From: Cellulomonas xiejunii
GTDB lineage: Bacteria; Actinomycetota; Actinomycetes; Actinomycetales; Cellulomonadaceae
DNA: 64,000 nt
Direction: 5' to 3'
Assembly (NCBI RefSeq): GCF_024508315.1
Contig: NZ_CP101987.1
Coordinates: forward strand, 434,001-498,000
Below are positions 43,171 to 52,600 of this stretch, piece by piece. The stretch's first letter is position 1, and each line of letters opens with the position of its first letter. The position numbers and the translations under genes were made by a program. The notes under the pieces were generated by a model. It made no database searches. It had not been told where the DNA came from and saw only the letters and a program-made list of their open reading frames with translations.

Positions 43171-43434
43171 GTGATCAGGGGACCGGAACGGCGAGAGCGA
43201 CGGGCGGGGCAGAGCGACCGCCCGGAGCCGAGTCCTGCCGGAGACGGCGGTGAGTGGCCGTCGCCGATTCGTGACGGGGAGTGGCTCGATGCCGCTGGGA
43301 CGCGATGGCGGCGCCGTGGCGGTCTGTGCGCGGACAAGCGCGTGAGGCGCTTGTTGGGTTCGCCGAGGTCCGGGTTCTGCTGTTCTACGGACCACACGCA
43401 CCGACGGAGGTCGAGCCAGCCGATCGGGACGCGT
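43171..43434 (+). pseudogene. 131-aa repeat-associated gene, copy 3 (frameshifted and truncated)
   Basis: It matches the intact copy from its GTG through CGGGACGCG at ~43434, but one base is missing near 43363 (TTCGCCGAGG versus TTCGCCCGAGG), and after 43434 homology stops, so ~47 codons of the 3' end are lost. The sequence that follows belongs, on the other strand, to an unrelated transporter fragment. Confidence 0.75.
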
Positions 43435-43537
43435 TTGCGCCGGTCGCGACGATGGCCCCGATCACGTCGTAGGCGATCGTCGCCCCGACGACCCACCGGA
43501 TCCGCCGCTCGAGCGGCGCCCGACGGGCAACCGGCAA
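43435..43537 (-). pseudogene. Fragment resembling the N-terminus of a cation diffusion facilitator
   Basis: On the minus strand LPVARRAPLERRIRWVVGAT then IAYDVIGAIVATGA resembles the opening of CDF/zinc efflux proteins ('RRIRWVVAATIAYNVVEAVVAL'). About 33 codons remain before the junction with the 131-aa gene copy. It follows the HEAT-repeat gene by four bases on the same strand, so the two may once have been neighbours in an operon. Confidence 0.45.
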
Positions 43538-43541
43538 GGGC

Positions 43542-44525
43542 TCAGCCCCATGTCGCGAGCGCACGGCACGCCTCCCGGTCCTGGGGGAGACCGCAGTCCT
43601 CAAGAACCCGGCGGGCCTCGTCGTCCCCGGACGACCAGACACGGTCGGTCTCGACGAGGGCCTCGAGCAGGGCCCGCTGGGAGTCGCTCAGGGGGCGGTC
43701 CGGGAAGTACGGCTCGGGGAAGGCGAAGCGGGTCACGGCGCCCCAGCCGTCCACCACGACGTAGGAGTTGTTCCTGACGAAGTCGCACGCCGCCGGGGCG
43801 ATCTCCTCGAAGCTCGGGCGGAACCGGAGCGCCGCGAGCACGAGCCGGGCGGTGGGGAGGCGCTCGACCGGTGGGCCGCCCAGCAGGTCGAGGATCACCT
43901 GCCGGGCTTGCGGGTCGTCCTGGTGGACGAGCGCGGCCAGAGCCCGGGCGACGGGGTCCGGGTCGTCGAGGAGGTCACGCACGTCCGCACCGAGATCCGC
44001 GAGGATGTCGACAAACTCCTGCCGGGGCTCGGTGCTGCGGTCCATCGCCGTGCGGACGAGGGCGGCGGCCTCCTCGCGCCGGTCCGCGAGGGGCGGCAGG
44101 AGGGCGATCGCCCCGAGCAGCCTCGCGTACAGGTAAGCGTCGTCGGGTGAGGACCTCTCCACCAGCGTCCTGACCGCCGGGTACCCCTCCGCGAGGGCGT
44201 CGACCACCAGCGGGAGCATCCACGCCTGGGAGCCCCACTGGATCCAGTCGTCCATGCACCAGGCGGTCTTCTCGAGGAACCCCACGATCTCCTCGACGGT
44301 GTCGGGGTGCGCCCGTCCCTCCGCCAGCAGCGTCGTCACCACCCGGATGGCCGGCGGGCCGGCGCTGAGCACCGCCCCCTGGTGGAGGATCGAGTCCCAG
44401 AGGTGCCGCACGGCCGCCTCGCGGGCTGTCTCGCTGGGACTGTGCTCGAGGGCGTGGAGGTGGCCCGGGGTGTCGGTCGCCGGACCGTGCGAGTGCTCCA
44501 GGACCGACCAGTCGACGTGCTGCAT
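43542..44525 (-). CDS. HEAT-repeat-like helical protein
   Basis: A 327-aa alpha-helical protein (MQHVDWSVLEHSHGPATDTP, HLHALEHSPSETAREAAVRH, VEEIVGFLEKTAWCMDDWI, ARALAALVHQDDPQARQVIL) with paired helices typical of HEAT-like proteins of the actinobacterial 'LWDSILHQG' type. No catalytic motif. Probably a protein-binding scaffold or an immunity-like protein. Confidence 0.65.
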   Translation of the reverse strand: MQHVDWSVLEHSHGPATDTPGHLHALEHSPSETAREAAVRHLWDSILHQGAVLSAGPPAIRVVTTLLAEGRAHPDTVEEIVGFLEKTAWCMDDWIQWGSQAWMLPLVVDALAEGYPAVRTLVERSSPDDAYLYARLLGAIALLPPLADRREEAAALVRTAMDRSTEPRQEFVDILADLGADVRDLLDDPDPVARALAALVHQDDPQARQVILDLLGGPPVERLPTARLVLAALRFRPSFEEIAPAACDFVRNNSYVVVDGWGAVTRFAFPEPYFPDRPLSDSQRALLEALVETDRVWSSGDDEARRVLEDCGLPQDREACRALATWG

Positions 44526-44575
44526 GACCGGGCAACCTAGCAGCGGCCGCGCCGGTGACTCGGTGACGCGCCGGC

Positions 44576-44601
44576 TCAGCCCACCTTGACCAGCTGCCAC
44601 T
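44576..44601 (-). pseudogene. Last codons of a ricin-lectin gene (fragment)
   Basis: On the minus strand AGTGGCAGCTGGTCAAGGTG then GGCTGA encodes WQLVKVG-stop. This equals, with two differences, the end of the RICIN domain at 27558-27583. Nothing else of that gene remains here. Confidence 0.5.
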
Positions 44602-44772
44602 CAACGGCAGCCTTGCCGTGTGGGTCAGCGCTGCCCTGCTGCTCGTCACCGGGATCGTCGCGCTGGTGCGGTGGGCCCGCAGCGAGGGCCTCGGCGCAGA
44701 GCGTGGCCGGTGAGCGGCGTGCTGGCGTCGGGCCCGCTCACCCGGTCCGGGGCGGGCGTCGTCGAACCCGGC
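44600..44772 (+). pseudogene. 3' fragment duplicated from the small membrane protein gene region
   Basis: Highly similar to 39214-39387, covering the last ~37 codons and 3' flank of the small membrane protein gene. It is joined directly to the ricin-lectin fragment. The region 44773-44970 that follows holds no supported gene. Confidence 0.75.
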
Positions 44773-44970
44773 AGCCTGCGACGCGGGCGGTCTCCGTCGC
44801 GCCCCAGCAGCTGCATGGGCTGCGCTGCGATCCGCACGCCACCTGGACGGGGTCGCCCGATCTGCCCGATCGGGGGGATGTCCGGATCCGTTGCTGTCAG
44901 CGCCTGGCAGTGTCGAGAGATCCGAAGACGTAAGGGTGTGCGGATCCGCGACGCCGCCTACGGTCTTGGC

Positions 44971-45687
44971 ATGGTCAGACAGAACGTCTACGACGACGAG
45001 GGCTTCTTCACCGGCTACCAGCAGCTGCGGGCCACGCGCTCGGGCTTGAACGAGGCCTTGGAGCAGCCGGCGCTTCGTGCGCTGCTGCCTGACGTCGTAG
45101 GCGCGCGTGTCGTTGACCTGGGCTGTGGTGACGGCTCATTGGCCCGCGCTCTGACCGAGGCTGGCGCCGCCAGCGTGCTAGGGGTCGATCCCTCCGCGCG
45201 GATGCTCGCGCTGGCGCGGGCGCGCACCGAAGATCCCCGGGTTCGCTACGAGCAATTGTTCGCCGAGGACCTGCGCCTGCCCGATGCCTCCGTGGACCTG
45301 GTCGTCAGCAGCCTCGCGCTCCACTACATCCAGGATCTCGCAGGGCTGCTGGTGCGCATAGCGTCGTGGTTGCGCCCCGGCGGCAGCCTGGTGGCATCGA
45401 TGGAGCATCCGGTCGTCACCGCCGCCCCCGGGCGTAGCAGTGAGGACGGATGGGTGGTGGCCGACTACGCGGAGGAGGGCGTACGGCACACCCGCTGGTA
45501 CACCGACGACGTGATCAAGTTCCACCGCACGACGGGCACCGTGGTTGGCGCGCTCCTGCAGGCCGGGCTGGTGCTGACTGCCCTCGATGAGCCGGCGCCA
45601 ACTCCGGCGGCGGTAAAGGAGCGTGTTGATCTGCAGGTACACCGCGACCGGCCTGCTCTGCTGCTGGTGCGTGCCGAGCGACCCTGA
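44971..45687 (+). CDS. Class I SAM-dependent methyltransferase
   Basis: A 238-aa methyltransferase with motif I VVDLGCGDGSLARAL (48-62), acidic motif VLGVDPSARML, motif LPDASVDLVVSSLALHYI, and motif III LRPGGSLVASMEHPVV. The end block VIKFHRTTGTVVGALLQAGL fits UbiE-like small-molecule methyltransferases of actinomycetes. Substrate unknown. The ATG is set by family length. Confidence 0.85.
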   Translation: MVRQNVYDDEGFFTGYQQLRATRSGLNEALEQPALRALLPDVVGARVVDLGCGDGSLARALTEAGAASVLGVDPSARMLALARARTEDPRVRYEQLFAEDLRLPDASVDLVVSSLALHYIQDLAGLLVRIASWLRPGGSLVASMEHPVVTAAPGRSSEDGWVVADYAEEGVRHTRWYTDDVIKFHRTTGTVVGALLQAGLVLTALDEPAPTPAAVKERVDLQVHRDRPALLLVRAERP

Positions 45688-45783
45688 GGCCGCTGAGCGG
45701 TAGGCGAGGGGAGCGGGCCGGCACCCATGCACCGAAGATCCACCGCGTGTTTCCAGCTGCTTGAGCAGCGGGAGGGGGGAGGT

Positions 45784-45827
45784 GCAGGAACTCGCGCGAC
45801 TTGTCCGGTGCCCAGCGCTCTGACCTG
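45784..45827 (+). repeat. Island structured repeat, 5' half
   Basis: GCAGGAACTCGCGCGACTTG to GCTCTGACCTG follows subtype B for ~44 bases and then diverges, with no right-hand hairpin. + strand. Confidence 0.6.
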
Positions 45828-45968
45828 GGTACTGACATCTTCATGGGACGGCCGGGTCTGCCCTGGGGACTGGGCGGTGGTGACCGTCCAGTCGTCGCCG
45901 TGGAACACGGCTGATCGAGTGCGGTGCATCATCAACATCGCCGTCGCACCCGAGCCGTGGCTCAGGCT

Positions 45969-46160
45969 ATGCGGCGATCGAGCTTCTCAGCGCTTCTCGC
46001 ACGAGCCGAAGCCATCATGATGATGGACCAGGGCCCCAGCGTGGCCCTGGATGAGCTCCTTGACTTCGCCACCGCGAACTGGCTGCCGAGTGATCGCGAG
46101 GGGGCACGGCGCGACGAGGTCTGGATCCGCGAGCAGGCCGCAGCGGCCGACCCGAAGTAA
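45969..46160 (+). CDS. Short hypothetical protein
   Basis: A 63-aa helical protein (MRRSSFSALLARAEAIMMMD, LDELLDFATANWLPSDREGA) ending 89 bases before an island repeat. No family recognised; a GTG 12 bases upstream is an alternative start. Confidence 0.45.
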   Translation: MRRSSFSALLARAEAIMMMDQGPSVALDELLDFATANWLPSDREGARRDEVWIREQAAAADPK

Positions 46161-46249
46161 GCGGTTCGCGAGGGTGTCGCGCGGCCATCAGCAGCGCACG
46201 GTCGCGCGCCGGACGCGCTGACGCGAAGCGGACAAGATGCGAACCCGGT

Positions 46250-46346
46250 GTAGGAACTCATCGAACTTGTCCGGCCCGAGGCTCTGACCTGCGGTGGGAC
46301 AAGTAGTTGAGACACCTGCCATCTCACGCACTTGTCCACATCCTCA
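46250..46346 (+). repeat. Island structured repeat, subtype B, copy 2
   Basis: GTAGGAACTCATCGAACTTG to CTTGTCCACATCCTCA. The inner hairpin is GGACAAGT / ACTTGTCC, a 3x3 internal loop, then TGAGA / TCTCA. The 5' ACTTGTCC is identical to the 3' arm, so alternative pairing is possible in this copy. Confidence 0.88.
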
Positions 46347-46369
46347 ACGACCGGGAGGTGCGCGTCTGG

Positions 46370-47080
46370 TCAGCGGACGATGCCGGCCTGGAGTCGACCG
46401 CCAAGCGGTGCGAGCAGATCGTCGGCCACCTGGAGGAAGAGGGAGCGCTCGCCTGATGCGAACGCACCGATCAACCGGTCGGCAACGGCGGGGGCCCCGG
46501 TGCGGAGCCTGCGCAAGAGCCACTTCCCTGACCCGAGCCACTGCCGCTGCGTCAGGAGAAGCAGCTCGGACAGCGCGGTGAAGGCATCGGCCAAGAGCAG
46601 TGCACGCTCGCCGGGGTCGTCGGCGTCCGCCAGATCGTCGAGCAGAGCGCTGACGGCGTAACGGCGAACGTCGAGTGCGTGCTGCTCGATCCGCGGGCCA
46701 GCCGACAGCACGTCTCGTGCCCACGTCTGCAGATCGTGGAGTGCAGGCCCGGAGCGCAGGACTACGCCCTCGCTGAGCATCGTGAGGATGACCGGGCGGT
46801 GTGCGTCGACCTCGCGGCCGGCCCAGGTGCGGTACGCCTCGGGCGAGTACGCGAACACCTCTACGACGCGCCCGCTGTGCTCATATGTCGCTGCCAGACT
46901 CGACCGCCCGCCGTCCAGGGCGCCCGTCGGGCAGATCAGGACGAGGTCGAGATCGCTGGTCGGCGTGCTGGTGCCACTCGCGCTGCTTCCGGCGAGCACA
47001 GCACCGCAGGCCGCGGGAAACAGGCTGGCGATGAACTGTTCGGCGATCGCTGACTCGGCGTCGAGGGTCGGCACGCGCAC
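46370..47080 (-). CDS. Nucleotidyltransferase-domain protein
   Basis: A 236-aa protein with the minimal nucleotidyltransferase motif GSSASG (31-36) ... D43-x-D45 (SDLDLVLI), followed by helices resembling a KNTase/HEPN-like C-terminal part (LLLADAFTALSELLLLTQRQ). Such proteins transfer AMP to antibiotics, proteins or RNA, and some are antitoxins paired with HEPN toxins; here both parts seem fused. Several GTG starts exist; 47080 is a compromise. The stop lies 24 bases right of the repeat. Confidence 0.75.
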   Translation of the reverse strand: MRVPTLDAESAIAEQFIASLFPAACGAVLAGSSASGTSTPTSDLDLVLICPTGALDGGRSSLAATYEHSGRVVEVFAYSPEAYRTWAGREVDAHRPVILTMLSEGVVLRSGPALHDLQTWARDVLSAGPRIEQHALDVRRYAVSALLDDLADADDPGERALLLADAFTALSELLLLTQRQWLGSGKWLLRRLRTGAPAVADRLIGAFASGERSLFLQVADDLLAPLGGRLQAGIVR

Positions 47081-47226
47081 GAGCCTAGAGGCGGTCACGG
47101 ACCCCGTCCCGAGCCATGCCCATCTCCCCACCGTTGGCCCTCGGGCTGGGACGACTAGGTGAGATTGGGTCAGGCCGTGGGCAGCTTCATGAGATGGGGA
47201 CAACTCAGATGAGATCCCACAGCGAT

Positions 47227-47326
47227 GTAGGAACTCATCGGACCTGTCCGACACGCGAGCCTGTGAACTGCGCCTGGACAACTACGCGAGAACCCGGGCG
47301 TCTCACCAAGCTGTCCGAATCCTCAG
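47227..47326 (+). repeat. Island structured repeat, subtype B, copy 3
   Basis: GTAGGAACTCATCGGACC to TGTCCGAATCCTCAG. The hairpin is GGACA-CT...GAGA / TCTC...AG-TGTCC, weaker than the others. Confidence 0.85.
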
Positions 47327-47342
47327 CTGAGCGGACCGACGC

Positions 47343-47690
47343 TCACTGTGATTCCTCAGCCGCAACCGTGTCCGTCGGGTCCGCGATTGACTGTTCAAGC
47401 TGATCCATCGTGCGGAGGAAGGCTGCCTCGAGGTCGACCTCGTAGGTGCTCGCCAGGGTCATCACCGCCCACAGGCAGTCGGCCAGCTCGTGCGCGAGGG
47501 CCTCGTCCAGGTCGGGGTGTGGCCGGACGCCGGCCTTGCCCTGAACCAGCTTCATCAGGTCGCCCACGTCCCCAACGAGACCGAGGGCGATCTCTTCCTC
47601 TGTCCAGCTGCGTCCGTAACGCTCCTGCTCCCACCGCGCGTACCGAAGGCGGATCTGCGCCGCGCGGGCGGAGAGCACGAGGAAGTCCAT
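47343..47690 (-). CDS. MazG-like nucleotide pyrophosphohydrolase
   Basis: A 115-aa all-alpha NTP-PPase-like protein. EEEIALGLVGDVGDLMKLVQ and ALAHELADCLWAVMTLASTY correspond to the metal-binding ExxE (here with a GDVGD variant) and ExxD motifs. It probably hydrolyses a nucleoside triphosphate to monophosphate. It is divergent, 39 bases apart, from the DUF402 gene. Confidence 0.78.
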   Translation of the reverse strand: MDFLVLSARAAQIRLRYARWEQERYGRSWTEEEIALGLVGDVGDLMKLVQGKAGVRPHPDLDEALAHELADCLWAVMTLASTYEVDLEAAFLRTMDQLEQSIADPTDTVAAEESQ

Positions 47691-47729
47691 ACCGGACCGT
47701 AGCCGGACCCGCCGATAGGGTCATCGATC

Positions 47730-48263
47730 GTGTCGATCTATGAGCCAGGCACTTCGATCCAGCGGTTCGAGGTCCTGCACGACCGCGTGTGGATGCAGCA
47801 TCCGGTGACGGTCGTGTCCGACGACGGTGCGACCTTGGCCGTCCGTCTGGATCCCGGTTCACGCTTCAACTTTCCTCCGCATCCGTTCGGTCCCCACCCA
47901 TGGAGCTCGCACTCGGCCTGGGCGTCCACCGTGGTGCTCCAGCTCCACCGGAGCGGCGATCACTACGGGGTCTGGAAGTTCTTCGATGCCGCGGGGGCCT
48001 TCCAGAACTGGTACATCAACTTCGAAGCGCCCATCGTGCGCCGACGGAACGGGTTCGAGACCGACGATCACGGCCTGGACCTGATCGTCTTCCCGGACGG
48101 CCGACGCGAGTGGAAAGACGTGGCCGACCTGCACTGGCAGCGAGTCACCGGACGCATCGATGAGGGCACCGTCGGCCTCGTGCTGGCGGCCGCAGCCGAT
48201 GTCGTAGCCCAACTCGACTCGAACAACCACTGGTGGAGTGCGTGGGACGGCTGGACACCGTGA
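47730..48263 (+). CDS. DUF402 domain protein
   Basis: A 177-aa protein with DUF402 features: WKFFDAAGAFQNWYINFEAP, FETDDHGLDLIVFPDGRREW and KDVADLHW. The fold binds nucleotides/metal; some members are nucleoside diphosphatases (Ntdp). Starts with GTG 47730. Its TGA overlaps a GTG that begins the HIT remnant (GTGA). Confidence 0.8.
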   Translation: MSIYEPGTSIQRFEVLHDRVWMQHPVTVVSDDGATLAVRLDPGSRFNFPPHPFGPHPWSSHSAWASTVVLQLHRSGDHYGVWKFFDAAGAFQNWYINFEAPIVRRRNGFETDDHGLDLIVFPDGRREWKDVADLHWQRVTGRIDEGTVGLVLAAAADVVAQLDSNNHWWSAWDGWTP

Positions 48264-48701
48264 CCATGCCGAGCCACGAACCGGTCGACTACGGCTGTCC
48301 CTTCTGCCTGTTCCAGCGTGGCGTCGTCAGCGAGCACAACTGCCAGAGCGACGTCGTCGCGACGACCGACCTCGCACTCGCCCTCATCTCTCCCAAGTGG
48401 TGGCCCGCCAACCCTGGGGCAGCGCTGGTGGCTCCTCGGGAGCATCGCGAGAACCTCTACGACCTTCCCTCGACACGACGGCGACCGTCTGTATGAGCGC
48501 GACCGCGAGGCCAGATGGGTCGCCACCGACGAGCGAGCCCGGTACGCACGAGTGCTCGCCACCGAGCTGGACCGTCTGCCCGACGCTCCAGAGTCAGCTC
48601 TTGCCTATCGACCGAGCGCTGAGCATCGAACGCCTTCTCGCGACGACTTCGTGCGGACGCTGTCACGCCCGGTAGCCGCTTCGAGCAGCACGGGCGCCTG
48701 A
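48260..48701 (+). pseudogene. HIT-family protein gene with internal deletion
   Basis: The frame from GTG 48260 encodes the HIT N-terminus (YGCPFCLFQRGVVSEHNCQS, PGAALVAPREHRENLYDL). A second frame from about 48470 encodes the HIT C-terminal part (TFPRHDGDRLYERDREARW, then RYARVLATELDRL). The middle, including the catalytic HxHxH, is missing and the frames do not join, so the gene is dead. The junction is at ~48475. Confidence 0.7.
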
Positions 48702-48707
48702 GCGATT

Positions 48708-48807
48708 GTAGGAACTCATCGAAGTTGTCCCGAGCCCGACGCCCTGACCTGCGGTGGGACAACTGGGTCAGAGGGCGCGCGTCTCACCTAGTTGTCCGAA
48801 TACTCAG
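48708..48807 (+). repeat. Island structured repeat, subtype B, copy 4
   Basis: GTAGGAACTCATCGAAGTTG to GTTGTCCGAATACTCAG; hairpin GGACAACT / AGTTGTCC, GGT / ACC, AGA / TCT. It begins 7 bases after the HIT remnant. The arm change AAGT/ACTT (copy 2) to AACT/AGTT (here) is compensatory. Confidence 0.88.
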
Positions 48808-48878
48808 TGCCGCTGGGTCCGGGGCGGGCGCCGACTGCTCTCTGGCCGCTGCCTGGTCGCCGCTCCGCAGGGGAGCGT

Positions 48879-48973
48879 GTAGGGACCCACCGAGCCCGTC
48901 CGCTGCCTGGGTCCGTGGCCAACCTCCGGACGAGTGGGTGAGATGACCCGTCTCACCTGGGCCTGTTCCTCAG
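48879..48973 (+). repeat. Island structured repeat, subtype B, diverged copy 5
   Basis: GTAGGGACCCACCGAGCC to GCCTGTTCCTCAG; only 71 bases after copy 4. The hairpin keeps GGGTGAGA / TCTCACC although surrounding sequence has diverged. Confidence 0.7.
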
Positions 48974-49067
48974 CCGGGGGTCGTTGCGGAGCTCCGGGTT
49001 GCCGGGGGAGTAGCAGACCGGCGGGGGCCTGCCAGACGGCGACTGCACCGGGCTGGGCCCGGGCTGC

Positions 49068-49553
49068 TCAGCCGACGTCGAGGTCCCTGCGGATCGCGGC
49101 ACGCAGCGAGGGCTCCAGCGCAGCCATCTTCGGCTCGATCACGGAGAAGGTGATCAGGCCGCTCTCGGCGTCCAGGCTCATGACCCACTCCCGGTAGGTC
49201 TCAGCGGCGGCGGTCAGCGCGTCAAACACCTCTTTGTTGCCGAGAACCCCGACCTCGAATACGAGTCGTTCGAGCTTCCACCACTCGACAGGGTCCCCCG
49301 GCGTGAACGCCTCGCCTCGCTCGTTCGCGGCCCGCTCGGCGAGGTACGTCTCGCGCATCTCGCGTCGGATCGCACGCAGCCCCCAGAGCGCTTCGACGTA
49401 AAGGTCCTTGCGCTCGGCACGGCGGGCAGCCTTCGCCTCCTTGCGATTCGCCATAGACGTCGAGATCGCCTGCCACGACACGGTCAGTAGACCACCGACA
49501 GCCGCGCCACCGAGACCGACGAGTGCGACCTGGATTTCCGGAGTGACTGCCAC
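49068..49553 (-). CDS. Hypothetical protein with N-terminal membrane helix
   Basis: A 161-aa protein with one N-terminal membrane segment (EIQVALVGLGGAAVGGLLTV) followed by a basic coiled-coil-like region (ANRKEAKAARRAERKDLYVE, ALWGLRAIRREMRETYLAER) and helices. It is divergent from the NACHT gene, 103 bases apart. Size and layout are like accessory effectors beside defence genes, but no family is recognised. Confidence 0.55.
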   Translation of the reverse strand: MAVTPEIQVALVGLGGAAVGGLLTVSWQAISTSMANRKEAKAARRAERKDLYVEALWGLRAIRREMRETYLAERAANERGEAFTPGDPVEWWKLERLVFEVGVLGNKEVFDALTAAAETYREWVMSLDAESGLITFSVIEPKMAALEPSLRAAIRRDLDVG

Positions 49554-49656
49554 AGCCAGGAGGCTAGCGGGGCGAGGAGATCGGTGCCGTCGCGCCAGAG
49601 ACTGGGCTGCGGGTAACGGATGTCCAGCGCCAGTTCCTCTCGGCTAGGTTCGAGCC

Positions 49657-52600
49657 GTGGATCCGACTGTGCTGCTCCTCGCCGCTGGGGTGGCGAAGTT
49701 CGGCATCCGCGTGGCTGCGATAGCTCGAGCTGCGGTCGACCCACTCTCGGGAGCCACCGACGTCCTCAGCAGCGGCGCCGACGCCGTGGGTGATGCAACC
49801 GGTCTCGTGGGACAGCGCCCTCGGGGTTCAGCACCGGATCCCGTGGCGACGCGGATCGCGACAGAGCTTGACCGGCGCCTTGCGGGGGTCGCGGACGTCA
49901 CCCGACGAGCGGACCTCGAAAGTGCTGCCCGCGACGTCGGCGCACTCTTCGTCACGTTGGCAGACGACGACGCCGCACTCGTCGCTGCCGTGACCCTGGG
50001 TGCGCCGGGCGAGTTCGAGCGATTCGTCGACAGGCGGGGCGGAGGTCAGGTCCGGTTCTACTCGTCGATGGCGGCGCGGCCGCTCGTCGATGCGTGCATC
50101 GGAGCGGCGTGCGCCTACCTGACGAGCGCGGCTCCGAGACTGCCGGGATTCTCTCGGGCAGCCATGATCGAGCTGCTGCGGCGAACACAGGTCATCGTCG
50201 AGATCGAGGAGCGCTCCAGGCAGGCTCACGCGGAGCTCGGGGTGCTCCGAAGCGCCGTGGAGCGGCTCGACGACGTGGCGCCGGTCGACGAGGTGATCGA
50301 CTACCTCGAGTCGCGCAGAGCGGACTGGGATCGCTCGACATGGCGTGCGGACGGTCTCCCCCCGTCCCGCCTCGAGCAGTCGCTTCGCGGAGTCGAGCAA
50401 GGGGGTGACGTCGTGATGAGCGACGCGGACGCTCTGGACGGCCATCAGACGGTCGTCGTCCTCGGAGGCCCCGGCTCGGGAAAGACGTGGCTAGCGCATC
50501 GCTACGCACGCCAAGCCGCGACCCGAGCGCTGGACGGAATCCGCGCCGGCAAGTCGCTCGCCGAGATCGAACTGCCTCTCGTCACCTCGTGGGCCGTGTG
50601 GCAGGAAGCCGAGGGGGACCCCGCCTCGTCACTCATCTCGGCCGCGTTCTCCGCGTCCCATGGCTATAGGTCGTTCGGGGGCGACGGGTCGGTTGCCCGT
50701 ATGGAACGAACCTACGCACGTGCTCAGCGCGTCCTTGTCATCGTCGACTCGCTGGACGAGGCGCCGCACGTAGCAGGGCAGCGGGCGCGCCTGGACGGCC
50801 TCCTCGGCCTCCGGTCGTGGCGAGCAGTGGTCACCAGCAGGCACGGTGCGTGGGACGCCACGTTCCGGGGAACCTCGCCCGGTCTCGTCCGGCCTCGCGT
50901 CGTCGAACTCCGGGACATCAGGTACCCCGATGACGTCGAACCCTTCATCGAGGCGTGGTTCAGCAGCGACCGTCAGCGTGCTGAGGGACTCGTCCGAGGG
51001 ATTCGCGCCAGCCCAGAGCTCCAGAGAGCATCGGTCGTCCCGCTCGTCACGACCTTCTATTGCCTCATCGCCGAGAGTGAAGCCGGCGAGCTGCCGGAGC
51101 GGCGTAGGGCGCTGTATGACCGAGTGGCGCGACGCCTCCTCCGGGGGGACTGGTCGGGGCAGACGGAGTCTGACGTGCACGCCTGCGTTCAGCTGCTCGC
51201 GACCTGGGCGGGGACCGCCGTCGCCGGCATGCCCAGCGGTCTGGGCACGTGGAAGGACGCCTTCGTGGAGCCCTTCCGGCCACCTCCACAGCTTGCACGC
51301 GCCATGGACAACGTCACGCCGCGACAAAGCGACGACCGCGAGGGCAGGGTCACCCGACAGTTTCGCCACCGAACGCTTCTCGAGCACTTCGTCGCGGAGC
51401 ACATCGCCTCGCTCCCCGGTGCAGAAGCGGCCCAGAATCTCGTCCCCCACCTCTGGTTCGACCCTGAGTGGTCCGTGTCCTTGCCAGCCGCTGTCGCCGC
51501 TCACAACGCAAGGTCGCGCGGCGAGCTGCTCGATCGCATCCTCGACCGCGTCGGTCCGCCACGGAGCACGCCTGCGCACCGGGCCGCCTACGACGTGTTC
51601 GAGCATCAGCTGCTCGCCATTGCCGCCGAGTCCGACCCAGGCGACTGGGTGCCGGAGCACCAAGCGCTGCTGAACGACTGTCGGATTAGACACGCCGTCG
51701 TGGCCCCTCGCGCGATGGCGCGGACGCGTCATTGGACTGGATCCAACGACGAGGTCTGTGTCCGGATCGTCGCGGCTCTCGCCACGTTGAAGCAGGACCG
51801 GCAAGCCTTGATCGAGCTGGCCCGAGCGCTGATAGCGACGGCCACGACGCCAGAGGCTCGCAACCGTGCGACGACCGCGCTCCTCGACGCCTGGGACATC
51901 GGAGGGGTGAGCACCCTGGGTATGGAGTGGACGCTCGTGCAGCTGGCCACGACGCCGGAGTCGCGCGCCGCCACCCGATCAGCGCTGCTGCAGGGGATGG
52001 TGGCCCACCCAGAGATCGTCGATGACCTCGCCCTGCTGCTGGTGGAGCTGGAGGACACACCGTCGACCCGGCTCGCCGCCACAGCTGCCTTGACGACGGC
52101 GATCTGTCGACCACACCCGTGGGCGATGCAGCGACAGCCTCGTGTTCTAGTCGAGCTGGCGACGACCTCCGGCTCACGAGAGGCGGCGGCGACGTCCATC
52201 ATGCGCGTACTCGGCACGGCCGACCCCGTCGATGTCGTCCCCCTGACCGAGGCGTTGCTGGCACTGGCGTCCACCCCGGAATCTCGTGGCGCAGCACGAG
52301 CGGCCATCGTGCAGGCGGTGCATGCGCACGACCCGCGGTGTGTCAGTGAACTTGCGAGAGCTCTCGTCATGCTCGACGGAGCACCCTCTGCACGTGCGTT
52401 GGCGGCGGCCTCCGTGATGAAGGCCATGGACACGGCCGCACCGTTCGAGGTCGGCCGTCTCGCCAGGACGCTGGTGCGCCTGGACGATTCGGCGACCGCC
52501 CGCAGCAGAGCGGTCGCGGCAGTGCTCCGCGCTGTCCAGGACTCTGGCCTCGACCGTGAACGACGAGCTGTTCTCATCGAGGTCGCTACATCGCCGGAGA

